Shown in pieces: positions 26,201 through 32,742 of a stretch of 64,000 bases of DNA (its first letter is position 1; every line of letters starts with the position of its first letter). Both the position numbers and the translations under genes were made by a program. The DNA is from a virus. The notes beneath the pieces are model-generated. The model saw only the letters and a program-made list of their open reading frames with translations, made no database searches and was not told the DNA's origin. The stretch covers positions 62,001 to 126,000 of the IMG/VR virus record IMGVR_UViG_3300017987_005478; one strand, 5' to 3'.

Positions 26201-26258
26201 TTGTTGTAACAGGTTTGAGTTTCTTCGTAAACTCATCCATATTCAGGAATCGAATCAT
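23244..26258 (-). CDS. DNA-directed RNA polymerase β' subunit (RpoC-like)
   Basis: A 1004-residue β' chain, unsplit but shorter than bacterial β' (about 1400). The catalytic NADFDGD is at residues 366-372, preceded by the SKRVDFSGRAVITPGPDLKV block. Zinc-binding CRSRKLCLTCYGR and the trigger-loop region QVIGEKGTQLIMRTFHTGG lie in the second half. The N-terminal zinc finger of bacterial β' is absent: the protein begins at the equivalent of TEYFTRAGEFHVGGLFSESIFG. The clear bacterial-type blocks separate it from single-chain and crAss-like enzymes. With β it forms the two-barrel catalytic core. Confidence 0.95.
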   Translation of the reverse strand: MIRFLNMDEFTKKLKPVTTTEYFTRAGEFHVGGLFSESIFGITDKERRSTFSYIDLHAKIIHPEALKILIRLNGKIVKFISTEKNFSLDASGALVEDENGVTGIAAFIKMFPKIKFREETTDRTKLNKVIQNAYKTGTLFLSRLPVIPPEHRPAYKDEDDQWTIDTMNDVYMDIMRKALQVRSASGSGPLFDILNYSLQTAIVEHHKYIHTKVAKKQGIIRSQLLSKRVDFSGRAVITPGPDLKVNEIGVPFRMAVGLFEPFILHQLLYAGRIDKEMLSNEIKAFNELELSVDSVRKVLKAIKSGDKIPDTLYKIFYEATEVAMMDRVVLAKRDPALQAESVRAYKPVLITGNTIQMCTMQVGGHNADFDGDAMALYHPLTDEAQEEAKAKMLRAESGSSSTAITFSLSKEMMVGLYSITKDVKPKNSPKEVSPEDLEKATDPYIAVKFRGVNTTMGKALFNSCLPRNYPFVNQRATKKVANSIISKMVDTYGGEIARESISRMEKLGFKFATIMGSSITLDDFEVPAKVYQLKKQLKGKDTDEAMAILEQMYTIVKKKLEDSGLYDLTESGSTKGWGQPMQILVAKGIIADSEGNILPVISASFADGLSPTEYFNSSTGARKGIIDRVINTATTGYMSRKLAFVLNNLEAHTHLRDCGTKKTVSLKLTKDIISRLSGRFHIYRGKVTEFDPEKFKPGDVIQLRSPIYCRSRKLCLTCYGRLLQRHRTPYVGVLAAQVIGEKGTQLIMRTFHTGGAVTIKQKDMLQDIINNDPIADLDMSTLKKYIVQEGGSLVCKKGCELLIDLMDYTESKNIEIKEDSIWLSGLSSRIEFEDKMFNMVLDYPVDIKKQEFELIKKKSINCRYIPGSVILEIPLEALELKEQALYVERLLAGKEVFKSVDHLILKLVRVYAEIGADMDMVHLECLLSNCIRDKNNLSIPARLGNTWDPVLVNIKKVVFSSGFLQGLAFENIGEAIRNGLISEEEVEPSILEKVLTGTLVEEKK

Positions 26259-26698
26259 TATTTAAGACCTTTTAAATAACTAGACATAGCATTAAAATCT
26301 TTTGTGACGTTAGCTTTTCTTGCTGCTTCTGGAGCTGGGGTTGGTATACTCTTAACCAAACGAGCCTTGATACGTCTCAACTGCCCTAACGTGAGATCAA
26401 TTTTATCGGCATCAATTTCAGGTTCATTTTTCAATCTCTGAGCGAGTTTCAATGAAAAGTCAACCATTTGTGGATCGGCAATCCCCGACACGTTACAAAT
26501 TGGAAAAGGAATATCACGACCAATAGGATTTGTCATATTGATAAAGCATTTTGGATGTTTTTCTTGTTGAGCCTTTCTCATATCTCGATCAAGATACCAT
26601 TTGAGATCTGAGTGCATATCAAGAGGACTTATGAGTTTATAAGCCTTTCTGAGTAACTCGTCCAGGATTTGAAAGCTTTCTTCTAGCTTAGTTGTCAT
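26258..26698 (-). CDS. hypothetical protein, first gene of RNA polymerase operon
   Basis: A 146-residue protein, helical, with one possible CFINMTNPIGRDIPFPICN segment and a basic helix RRIKARLVKS near residue 105. It starts the transcription unit containing β' and β: a GAACAAATAATAAA motif lies 30-43 bp upstream and the ribosome site is CAGGGAGAAAATTGCT. Its stop overlaps the β' start (TAATG). No σ-like or α-like motif is recognisable, but position makes it a candidate polymerase partner. Confidence 0.62.
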   Translation of the reverse strand: MTTKLEESFQILDELLRKAYKLISPLDMHSDLKWYLDRDMRKAQQEKHPKCFINMTNPIGRDIPFPICNVSGIADPQMVDFSLKLAQRLKNEPEIDADKIDLTLGQLRRIKARLVKSIPTPAPEAARKANVTKDFNAMSSYLKGLK

Positions 26699-26727
26699 AG
26701 CAATTTTCTCCCTGTAAACGTAATGTA

Positions 26728-26741
26728 TTTATTATTTGTTC
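26728..26741 (-). promoter_or_regulatory. promoter-like motif, class ii (GAACAAATAATAAA)
   Basis: On the minus strand GAACAAATAATAAA, 29 bp before the start of the first gene of the RNA polymerase operon. It matches copies before the KH, ribonucleotide reductase, zinc-ribbon (54515) and frameshifted membrane (54998) genes. Confidence 0.55.
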
Positions 26742-26768
26742 TAATCTCCGAACAAAAAATGACGGAAA

Positions 26769-26796
26769 ACGTCCACCCCCTTTCGAGAGTGGACGT
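26769..26796 (-). terminator. Rho-independent terminator
   Basis: An 8-bp stem ACGTCCAC / GTGGACGT with a 12-nt loop, followed on the minus strand by TTTTCCGTCATTTTTTG. It lies immediately after the stop codon of the gene at 26801-28246. Confidence 0.75.
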
Positions 26797-26800
26797 CCTT

Positions 26801-28246
26801 TCAGAAGTCAGCATCCATCTGTCTAGCTATGTTTCTGATCTCGCTATCCAGTTTTCCAGCAAAGAAAAGAGAGTAAAATCTGATCATATCAAGCTCAACT
26901 TTTGACAATGGTATACCTGACAATTTTGAACCATCAACAACATGACAAAAGTTTATTCTGGATATTCTACCAACAAAATAACTCAAAATTTTATGAGGCA
27001 GAATTTTTGTATTGAACCCAAAAAAGTTCTTTTGTTTATTGCTCACACTGATATACTCATGGACTTTCTTGACTGTGTAACTAGTTGCAATAGCAGGTTG
27101 TGACGTTGGGTAATATCCAAGAAGAGAAATCAAATGTTTATAATCTCCCCGAAAAATTCTCTTCAACAGACCCATTGTATAAACAGATAAAACTGCCGCA
27201 TGTTCAGGCGACAAAGTTCTGAAATGTGTATAGGGTATTGCCGTAATTCTAGATAATATGGGAAACACAAAGCATTCACACAAAGGTGAAACATATTCAA
27301 TTGTGCTTACCCGACTTTGAAAGGAGATAATGAGTTTGTCATCAGGCTCCTGATCGAAAGTCAAAATTGAAGCTCGTTCTAATTGTTCATATATTTGCTC
27401 GTATGCTATTCCCTTTAACCTACCAAGTGTGTCATTGTACGAATATGTTTTTAGATTATTTATATTGAGTCCATGTATATCTTCGGTTGAAATTGAGTCG
27501 TCGTAAATAATTGACCCTTTGTAAACTGACCTCAAGAACCATTTAACACTTTCCTCAACCACACCAACAAAGTATGTAATAGGATTCTTGTCTTCTTCAC
27601 AAAGAATCAGAATAGAGTTCATAATAAAGTTGAATATCTCGATAACGTGAACATCAATGGTTTTACATTGAATCATCTTAATGTAATCCCACATATATTT
27701 GTCCGTAATATTATACTTAAAGGTCTTCGTCTTGATAACATTGAAGATCTTAAATATGATATCTGTTTCCATAATTTCTTTTGCAATTTTATTATACACT
27801 TTTTTGTGTAATCTCTGACTCAATTTTAAGTTATCCGAGTTGGAGAAAATTGCATAGACTTTGAGATATCCTGATAATCTTGTGATCATCTCAATTTCGT
27901 CAGCTGTAAATAAAATGGAATTCTTTTTAGCTTTACTTTCATCAACAAATTGGCTAAAATCAATTCCAGAATTGTCAACATAACTATCAACAAATTCCTT
28001 TAATTGTCTCACGTTTTTAAGAAGGGTTGGATATCTATGTTCTTTATTCTCCACATAATCACGAATTAAAGAAACAAACCATTTGTCAAATTCTTTTCCG
28101 CAAGAACCAGAAACCCTCTCAATAAAACTAGAAACAATATGAAATTTGTTTGTGATAGATGAAGAGGTTAAATTGAGTCGCAGAATCTCTTTATCTCCTA
28201 AAGAAACTAACCACTCTTTTGTAGTGCTTTTCTCAAACTTAATCAC
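26801..28246 (-). CDS. hypothetical protein, possible virion component
   Basis: A 481-residue protein with no recognised domain. It is mostly helical with alternating hydrophobic segments and few cysteines; residues near 380-420 include LGYYPTSQPAIATSYTVKKVHEYISVSNKQ. It is a single-gene unit: a 292-bp structured leader precedes it and a terminator follows it, which separates it from both the tail genes and the polymerase operon. Its own expression unit suggests independent timing. A virion or polymerase-associated role is a guess. Confidence 0.6.
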   Translation of the reverse strand: MIKFEKSTTKEWLVSLGDKEILRLNLTSSSITNKFHIVSSFIERVSGSCGKEFDKWFVSLIRDYVENKEHRYPTLLKNVRQLKEFVDSYVDNSGIDFSQFVDESKAKKNSILFTADEIEMITRLSGYLKVYAIFSNSDNLKLSQRLHKKVYNKIAKEIMETDIIFKIFNVIKTKTFKYNITDKYMWDYIKMIQCKTIDVHVIEIFNFIMNSILILCEEDKNPITYFVGVVEESVKWFLRSVYKGSIIYDDSISTEDIHGLNINNLKTYSYNDTLGRLKGIAYEQIYEQLERASILTFDQEPDDKLIISFQSRVSTIEYVSPLCECFVFPILSRITAIPYTHFRTLSPEHAAVLSVYTMGLLKRIFRGDYKHLISLLGYYPTSQPAIATSYTVKKVHEYISVSNKQKNFFGFNTKILPHKILSYFVGRISRINFCHVVDGSKLSGIPLSKVELDMIRFYSLFFAGKLDSEIRNIARQMDADF

Positions 28247-28324
28247 AAAATTCCTCCTTACAAAAAATCTTCATTAAAAGGTGGGATACCCAAGCCGCAT
28301 TAAGCGACTTGGACTAGGCGGAAA

Positions 28325-28477
28325 TTTGGTAACCCAGCAACGTCCGGAAGTGTTGTGGCGGTTTGCGACAAAACCAAGCACTTGAACCATGTGATATGAT
28401 TAGATACTTAACAGTAACTTGACAGTTACCGCCCTGGTCGCATTGTTTTCACAGTTTACCGTTGCTGGGTTGCCAAA
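28325..28477. ncRNA. candidate structured RNA closed by an 18-bp stem
   Basis: Arms 28325-28342 and 28460-28477 pair over 18 bp; the one non-Watson-Crick position is a G·U wobble if the RNA is read from the plus strand and an A·C mismatch if read from the minus strand. Inside are GGTTT/AAACC within AAGTG/CACTT and GTAAC (28414-28418)/GTTAC (28425-28429), and TGCGAC can pair with GTCGCA. A further hairpin at 28290-28312 (CCAAG/CTTGG) flanks it. There is no open frame. The strand is uncertain; on the minus strand it would be the leader of the 481-residue gene. No known RNA family was recognised. Confidence 0.55.
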
Positions 28478-28484
28478 AACTTAG

Positions 28485-28529
28485 GGTAATATATAGGCGG
28501 ATCTCAAATCCAGATTCTACCATATTACC
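28485..28529. repeat. inverted repeat with TATATTAC-like arms
   Basis: GGTAATAT at 28485-28492 and ATATTACC at 28522-28529 are exact inverted copies around a small GGAT/ATCC hairpin. It lies just after the stop codon of the gene at 28539-29171. On the minus strand it contains CCTATATATTACCC, similar to class i promoter motifs, but the symmetry makes a terminator or processing hairpin equally possible. Confidence 0.5.
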
Positions 28530-28538
28530 AGCATGTTG

Positions 28539-29171
28539 CTAGAGTTCTTCGGGGATTGGAGGGGTGAGCAATTCCGTGGTGGAATTGATGTCGAACAATA
28601 TATCGTCGATCTGATTGATCAAATCAGACCACTCATCTAACAGAGATCTTTTCTTTCTTTCATCGTAGAACTTCACGATTTCAGCGCCGTTTCCTGCAAC
28701 TGAAGCAAGTGAATCATCAACACACATTGCCTCAATTATCATCTCATACAGATGAGCGGCTCCGAATATTTTCTGAGTTTTTGTACCTCCTGATCGAGGT
28801 AATTGACAATTTGTTTTACCCTCCTCCTGTTTAAAACGTTTTCGTTTTAGCGTTTTCCGAATGCCTAATAATGCTGCGACTCGGAAATGCTGTCCATTAA
28901 CCGAAACCCAGGTAATCGAGTTTGTATAGTCGATGTCCGCGCGGATGTTAATAGCTTCCAACAAGAGGTCGAATCCCTCTTGAACCAATTCTAGAATTCG
29001 TTGTCGTTGGACCTCTTCACTCTCAAAGTAAGGTTCGACGGTTGAGAGCATGCTACTATATTTCTTCACATCCTCTACAATCTTCAACATTCTTTGATGT
29101 ATCTTCCTCGTACGTCGCAGCGCAGAGGTCAAGGTCTTCGTTAGTTTCTTCTGGGCTTTAGCTCTAACCAT
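28539..29171 (-). CDS. hypothetical basic protein with N-terminal coiled coil
   Basis: A 210-residue protein starting MVRAKAQKKLTKTLTSALRR, with a strongly basic first 30 residues and helical segments before and after a short β section (ITWVSVNGQHFRVAALLG). A second basic patch (KTLKRKRFKQEEGK) follows. It could bind nucleic acid or be a structural protein. It lies alone between a leader with a terminator upstream and the structured 28247-28538 region downstream. The family is not recognised. Confidence 0.6.
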   Translation of the reverse strand: MVRAKAQKKLTKTLTSALRRTRKIHQRMLKIVEDVKKYSSMLSTVEPYFESEEVQRQRILELVQEGFDLLLEAINIRADIDYTNSITWVSVNGQHFRVAALLGIRKTLKRKRFKQEEGKTNCQLPRSGGTKTQKIFGAAHLYEMIIEAMCVDDSLASVAGNGAEIVKFYDERKKRSLLDEWSDLINQIDDILFDINSTTELLTPPIPEEL

Positions 29172-29285
29172 TTGTGGTAGTCCTCCCTACTTTTCCTCCC
29201 ATGTGGGTTATACGTTAATAAAATCACACCATAGACAATATATCCTCCTTTCGATTTATTTTTGTCCTAGACCTTGATGGTTAAT

Positions 29286-29315
29286 AAAAAAATCAGACTT
29301 GACCACGAAGTCTGA
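29286..29315 (-). terminator. Rho-independent terminator inside a gene leader
   Basis: On the minus strand an 8-bp perfect stem TCAGACTT/AAGTCTGA with a 7-nt loop is followed by seven T. It sits about 70-95 bp after the class i motif at 29381-29398 and 115 bp before the start codon of the next gene, so it could end a short RNA or act as an attenuator. Confidence 0.75.
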
Positions 29316-29380
29316 ACCTCCCCACATCTGTGCCACCCAGTGTAGACACAAATGTTAAACAATACTCCTTACCAATTCAT

Positions 29381-29398
29381 AAAGTAATATATATAGAC
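29381..29398 (-). promoter_or_regulatory. promoter-like motif, class i (CTATATATATTAC)
   Basis: On the minus strand CTATATATATTACTTT, containing TATATTAC. It begins 36 bp after the terminator of the tail operon, as expected for the start of a new transcription unit. About 210 bp of leader follow before the next gene; that 302-bp gap holds this motif and the two terminators and no gene I can support. Confidence 0.55.
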
Positions 29399-29433
29399 AT
29401 TATTGTTATAAATGAAACATACTGACAACGGAA

Positions 29434-29471
29434 AATAGTCGGTCCTTATACTTCTACAAGGACCGACTATT
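29434..29471 (-). terminator. Rho-independent terminator after the tail operon
   Basis: A perfect 14-bp stem (29434-29447 with 29458-29471) and a 10-nt loop directly after the amidase stop codon; the minus-strand RNA continues TTTTCC. Confidence 0.85.
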
Positions 29472-29473
29472 AT

Positions 29474-29986
29474 TTATTTTATCACGAAACGTCTGACCAT
29501 GGCTTCAATCACACCACGATCTATAAACTCACCCGGACAATCCAGATCTTCATTATCTGAAACTTCTTTGTGAAGTTTAATTCTATTTGGAGCTATCTTT
29601 AAAAGCTTTAATAATGGATTTAAAACTCTAAAAGCTAAAACTTCATAACATCTCTTCTCAGGCACTTTAAATGAATAAGAACCCATCAATGCCACGTGGA
29701 CAGCAGCGTTATTAACGCTGGGAGAAATATCATCCCATTCACACATATAGACAAATGGTCTACAAACAATCGGCGCATAGTCTTCTCCAATTTTATCAAT
29801 TATATAATGATAATTCACATCACCTTGTTTTTTCTCAAGAACACCCTTGTAGATACCCGGCATCTGAAATTTCGGATTATCAATTCTCGACGCAGGCTGT
29901 TCGTATATTTCGGCCGTGTGGTGCAGAATAATCCATCTTGTTCTTCTCCTTATTTTAAGGAGACTGGGTCGTAAGGGTATTTTCAT
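29474..29986 (-). CDS. N-acetylmuramoyl-L-alanine amidase (Amidase_2/PGRP fold)
   Basis: A 170-residue zinc amidase of the T7-lysozyme/PGRP type. The first zinc histidines are in WIILHHTA near residue 21, the YHYIID strand is near 60 and the second His and Cys ligands read LHKEVS...DLDCPGE near 140-152. It would cut the bond between MurNAc and L-alanine in peptidoglycan. No signal peptide or membrane anchor is present. It is the last gene of the tail operon, after the PAAR tip, so it may be either the endolysin or a lysozyme carried on the tail; no holin or spanin was recognised beside it. Confidence 0.88.
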   Translation of the reverse strand: MKIPLRPSLLKIRRRTRWIILHHTAEIYEQPASRIDNPKFQMPGIYKGVLEKKQGDVNYHYIIDKIGEDYAPIVCRPFVYMCEWDDISPSVNNAAVHVALMGSYSFKVPEKRCYEVLAFRVLNPLLKLLKIAPNRIKLHKEVSDNEDLDCPGEFIDRGVIEAMVRRFVIK

Positions 29987-29995
29987 ATTCGTTTC

Positions 29996-30298
29996 CTAAT
30001 TTGTTGTATGATCGCCGCTACACGTAATTATGACGCCAATATTACATCCAGCGACCACATCTGTACAACGAGCAACTCCCCGACTATTGCAAAATGTGTC
30101 ACCACTTGCTGTAACAATCACACCTGGGTGCCCACAAAAACCAATGGTGATATCTGAAAGTCTAGCTTGTCCCAAGCTATTGACAGACCGATCAGCACTA
30201 GCAGTAATAATCGGTCCCGCCATGGGAATTCAAGGTGCTGGAGGATGACAACAACAAATTCCCGACCATAAATCAGTCAATCTAGCATTTCCTGGCAT
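29996..30298 (-). CDS. PAAR-repeat spike-tip protein, interrupted by an in-frame TGA
   Basis: From the ATG at 30298, which has GTAGGAGGATAT before it, the frame reads MPGNARLTDLWSGICCCHPP-A-P and meets TGA at 30230-30232; the same frame then continues without a break from IPMAGPIITASADRS to a stop at 29996. The joined product is a complete PAAR protein (100 residues) with the typical MPxxARLTD opening, and repeats of the form ASxDxxVNSxGxARxxD. The internal ATG at 30223 has no ribosome site. PAAR proteins sit on the point of contractile-tail spikes. The TGA may be read through, or be a mutation or sequence error. Confidence 0.8.
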
Positions 30299-30306
30299 AT
30301 ATCCTC

Positions 30307-31038
30307 CTACGATGAATACCTTCCTAATCTATCTGCTCGTGCGTCCACTTTTCCTTGATTTGATTGTAATAATCCTTTTGAGCTTTGAAGGGTGGCTATC
30401 ATTTCCATTGTCCCATACGTTCCCCCGAATCCGAGGGGTTGCACAATATGGTCGTAAGCGTAATCAAAATCTGCTTTTCTATCCTCAATATCTGTATCAC
30501 TATCCCATCCAACTCCACCATATTCATAACTCAAAACACCAGTTCGGTCAACACCGGCCGTTATAACACTGTCCGCTACCTCAACATAAGTCACACCCAC
30601 ATGAGCAGTTGAATCATATACCGAATCAGTAATAGTGGAAAACACAGCCGTTGTAGAATCTACACCAGTAAATAGAATTGTATCCCCTATTGGAAAGGAT
30701 GCAGCCTGATCTCCTTGACATGTAAATTCTGTTCCAGAAATATATGTGATATTATTGTTCGGATCGACGTCAGAGTTATCGAGTATAGCATCAGCAACAT
30801 ACCAATCTGTCGCGTTTGTTATTCGAAAATTACCATACTCAGCAACCATATCACCTTTTCCGGGCACTAGGAAATCAATAATTTGATTGCATGCTTGATC
30901 CATTGTATAATAAAATGCGTCTTGTTTTTCCGTTTCCTCTGCAATTTGTTCATCAACACTATCAATTGATTGTTGAATAGCCGCAGAATCATCTTCTTGA
31001 CTATCAACTAAATCTTTTAAGGTATCAGCTTCGGACAT
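30307..31038 (-). CDS. hypothetical tail/baseplate protein
   Basis: A 243-residue acidic protein with a helical start (DTLKDLVDSQEDDSAAIQQSID), a central β-rich section of Thr/Val/Asp strands (ITYISGTEFTCQGDQ; ILFTGVDSTTAVFSTITDSV) and a helical end (MEMIATLQSSKGLLQSNQ). The Ser/Thr/Asp-rich strands are typical of virion proteins. It lies between the PAAR and spike genes in the tail operon. The family is not recognised. Confidence 0.6.
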   Translation of the reverse strand: MSEADTLKDLVDSQEDDSAAIQQSIDSVDEQIAEETEKQDAFYYTMDQACNQIIDFLVPGKGDMVAEYGNFRITNATDWYVADAILDNSDVDPNNNITYISGTEFTCQGDQAASFPIGDTILFTGVDSTTAVFSTITDSVYDSTAHVGVTYVEVADSVITAGVDRTGVLSYEYGGVGWDSDTDIEDRKADFDYAYDHIVQPLGFGGTYGTMEMIATLQSSKGLLQSNQGKVDARADRLGRYSS

Positions 31039-31050
31039 TCGTCATTCCCC

Positions 31051-31842
31051 CTATGCAAACGGAATATCAATTTTATCGGCTACGGCAGTAACTGCTTGCT
31101 TCTTAATTGATTTCACACTGCTTTTCAAATTCACGCCAGATGTTACTGCTTTTGTCGCAGCATCTGTTGTCGCTGAAATTATACCATCATCTACTGTTGT
31201 GAGAGCATCTATTCTTGATGTATCTAAACCAGCTGTAGAAAATAATTTTCCTCTATCAAGCTTCCCATCATCTCCAACATTCATATCATCTAAAAGATAA
31301 TTCACTGTATCAATTTTTCCACTTACGTCTCTACCGCACATAACATCAATACAATCAAGAAAGCCATCTAACAAACCAAGAAGACCACTTAAATCAAACT
31401 GACTAAGAATTGTATCAATAAGTTGAAACAATTTCCCTATAACAAATTCAATAACATCTCCAATCAAATCGAAGACAGCTCCTAAAGCATCTGCAAGAGC
31501 ATCACCAATTTGTCTAAAAAAATCTCCTACAATACCTTCTGGTGTATTGAGTTCAAAATTAAGTTTCAAATCCAAGCACTTATCCATTAATTCTTGAATA
31601 TCACTTGTATCAGGAATTGCGGGTACAGAACTATCTGCCGCACCCCCTATCTGGTTAAGACCGTTATTGATTATATTAATATCAGAAACGGGAGTTCCAA
31701 GATAATCATTTAACTTACCCTGAACTTGATTTAAAGGGTCTCTCATCGCAGATCTAGCACTATATAATGAACTTATCGCTGAATCGAGTTTCCTTTCAAG
31801 CTCATCACAATACGAATCAGTGAAACCTGTTAAAGCACTCAT
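31051..31842 (-). CDS. hypothetical tail protein with hydrophobic core helix
   Basis: A 263-residue protein with a long amphipathic and hydrophobic stretch (about residues 105-165: QIGDALADALGAVFDLIGDVIEFVIGKLFQLIDTIL) rich in Leu, Ile, Asp and Gly, flanked by polar segments. This could be a membrane-active or tape-like helix, or the core of a coiled trimer. Its start overlaps the stop of the gp5-like gene by one base. Context says baseplate hub or spike neighbourhood; the family is not recognised. Confidence 0.6.
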   Translation of the reverse strand: MSALTGFTDSYCDELERKLDSAISSLYSARSAMRDPLNQVQGKLNDYLGTPVSDINIINNGLNQIGGAADSSVPAIPDTSDIQELMDKCLDLKLNFELNTPEGIVGDFFRQIGDALADALGAVFDLIGDVIEFVIGKLFQLIDTILSQFDLSGLLGLLDGFLDCIDVMCGRDVSGKIDTVNYLLDDMNVGDDGKLDRGKLFSTAGLDTSRIDALTTVDDGIISATTDAATKAVTSGVNLKSSVKSIKKQAVTAVADKIDIPFA

Positions 31843-32735
31843 TATGTATCCCTCTCTCCATCAGGAACTATTGGAGAAGCTGGTGATGCATCAACAGATG
31901 CCCCAGCATTGTCTTGAATCTGGGGTGCATCCCTGTTGAGAGTTGAACCCGCCTTTGTATGATGTTCTCCTCCGGATGTTTCATGGATATTAGTTCCTGC
32001 TTTTCTGTGCATAGCTCGCATGGTCTCTAAAAATAAATCTTCACCAATATTAACGCTAGCAGACTTTCCAACTTTCAAATGAAAATCTCCATCTGTTTGG
32101 AGATGGATTCCTTCTTTAAAATATGCTTGTAACTTTTGTTCTTCGATATCAACATGTATGTAATCGCCCAACCTTGTTCTGATTAAAAGTTTTTCTCTAC
32201 CCTCTTGTTCATCCAATAAAATAACGGTTTGGTTGTCGTCGATCTTATATACAGATGTACCATCCCCATGTGGAGGATTTGACATCTCTCGTTTTTTGCC
32301 TGTGATTTCAACGCGTTCATCACTTGGGTCGTCCGAAATCACAATACAGCGACCTTCAGTGCTTTTAAATACTACCCATTTTCTTTCATAATTACCGTAT
32401 TGACATTCGGCTACAACAGAGGGGGAATCGGGTGGGTTTTCTATATCTAATGCAGCAAAATAATATGGGCGATTGACATTTCCAGCTTCAAAAAAGATCC
32501 ATACCCAAGACCCCTTCTTTGGGATATAACAAGACCCTTGAAAATGGTGTGCTTCTCCCTCTTCCTCAGAGTTGCGACCACCAACTGGATTATTTGCAGG
32601 TCTTGCCCACAAACCTTTTGTATCTTCAACATCAGGCATAATATCAGGGATCCAAACTTTAACTCTTCCTTGCGTATCGGGGTCAATGTTGTCTATTACT
32701 TTTGCACGATAATTCCCGAAAAGAGGAGTTTCCAT
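31842..32735 (-). CDS. baseplate spike protein with gp5/VgrG OB-fold
   Basis: A 297-residue protein. The first 95 residues (METPLFGNYRAKVIDNIDPDTQGRVKVWIPD, then RPANNPVGG, CYIPKKGSWVWIFFEAGNVNRPYY) match the OB-fold domain of T4 gp5 and related spike proteins. After a β-rich middle, residues 200-265 show short repeating strands (DYIHVDIEEQKLQAYFKEGIHLQT-type) that fit a β-helical spike stem. No lysozyme domain is inserted, unlike T4 gp5. It should form the trimeric central spike, tipped by the PAAR protein encoded in the same operon. Confidence 0.8.
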   Translation of the reverse strand: METPLFGNYRAKVIDNIDPDTQGRVKVWIPDIMPDVEDTKGLWARPANNPVGGRNSEEEGEAHHFQGSCYIPKKGSWVWIFFEAGNVNRPYYFAALDIENPPDSPSVVAECQYGNYERKWVVFKSTEGRCIVISDDPSDERVEITGKKREMSNPPHGDGTSVYKIDDNQTVILLDEQEGREKLLIRTRLGDYIHVDIEEQKLQAYFKEGIHLQTDGDFHLKVGKSASVNIGEDLFLETMRAMHRKAGTNIHETSGGEHHTKAGSTLNRDAPQIQDNAGASVDASPASPIVPDGERDT

Positions 32736-32742
32736 TTCATTT

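Noticed and set aside
19153-26258. Bacterial chromosome fragment, because rpoB and rpoC are present
   Set aside because: Flanks hold phage baseplate, spike, amidase, gp46/gp47, clamp loader and UvsX-like genes; no ribosomal protein genes (rplL, rpsL) stand beside the polymerase genes; β' lacks its N-terminal zinc finger.
28247-28538. tRNA or tmRNA
   Set aside because: No cloverleaf with proper D, anticodon and T arms could be drawn on either strand; the long closing stem does not fit an acceptor stem.
29172-29285. Small gene in the leader before 29171
   Set aside because: Frames near the AAAGGAGG sequence stop after two codons or lack a usable start codon.
30230-30232. Genetic code with TGA reassigned genome-wide
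   Set aside because: TGA ends many genes in ATGA overlaps (for example at 6768, 7380 and 9704), so it works as a stop here.
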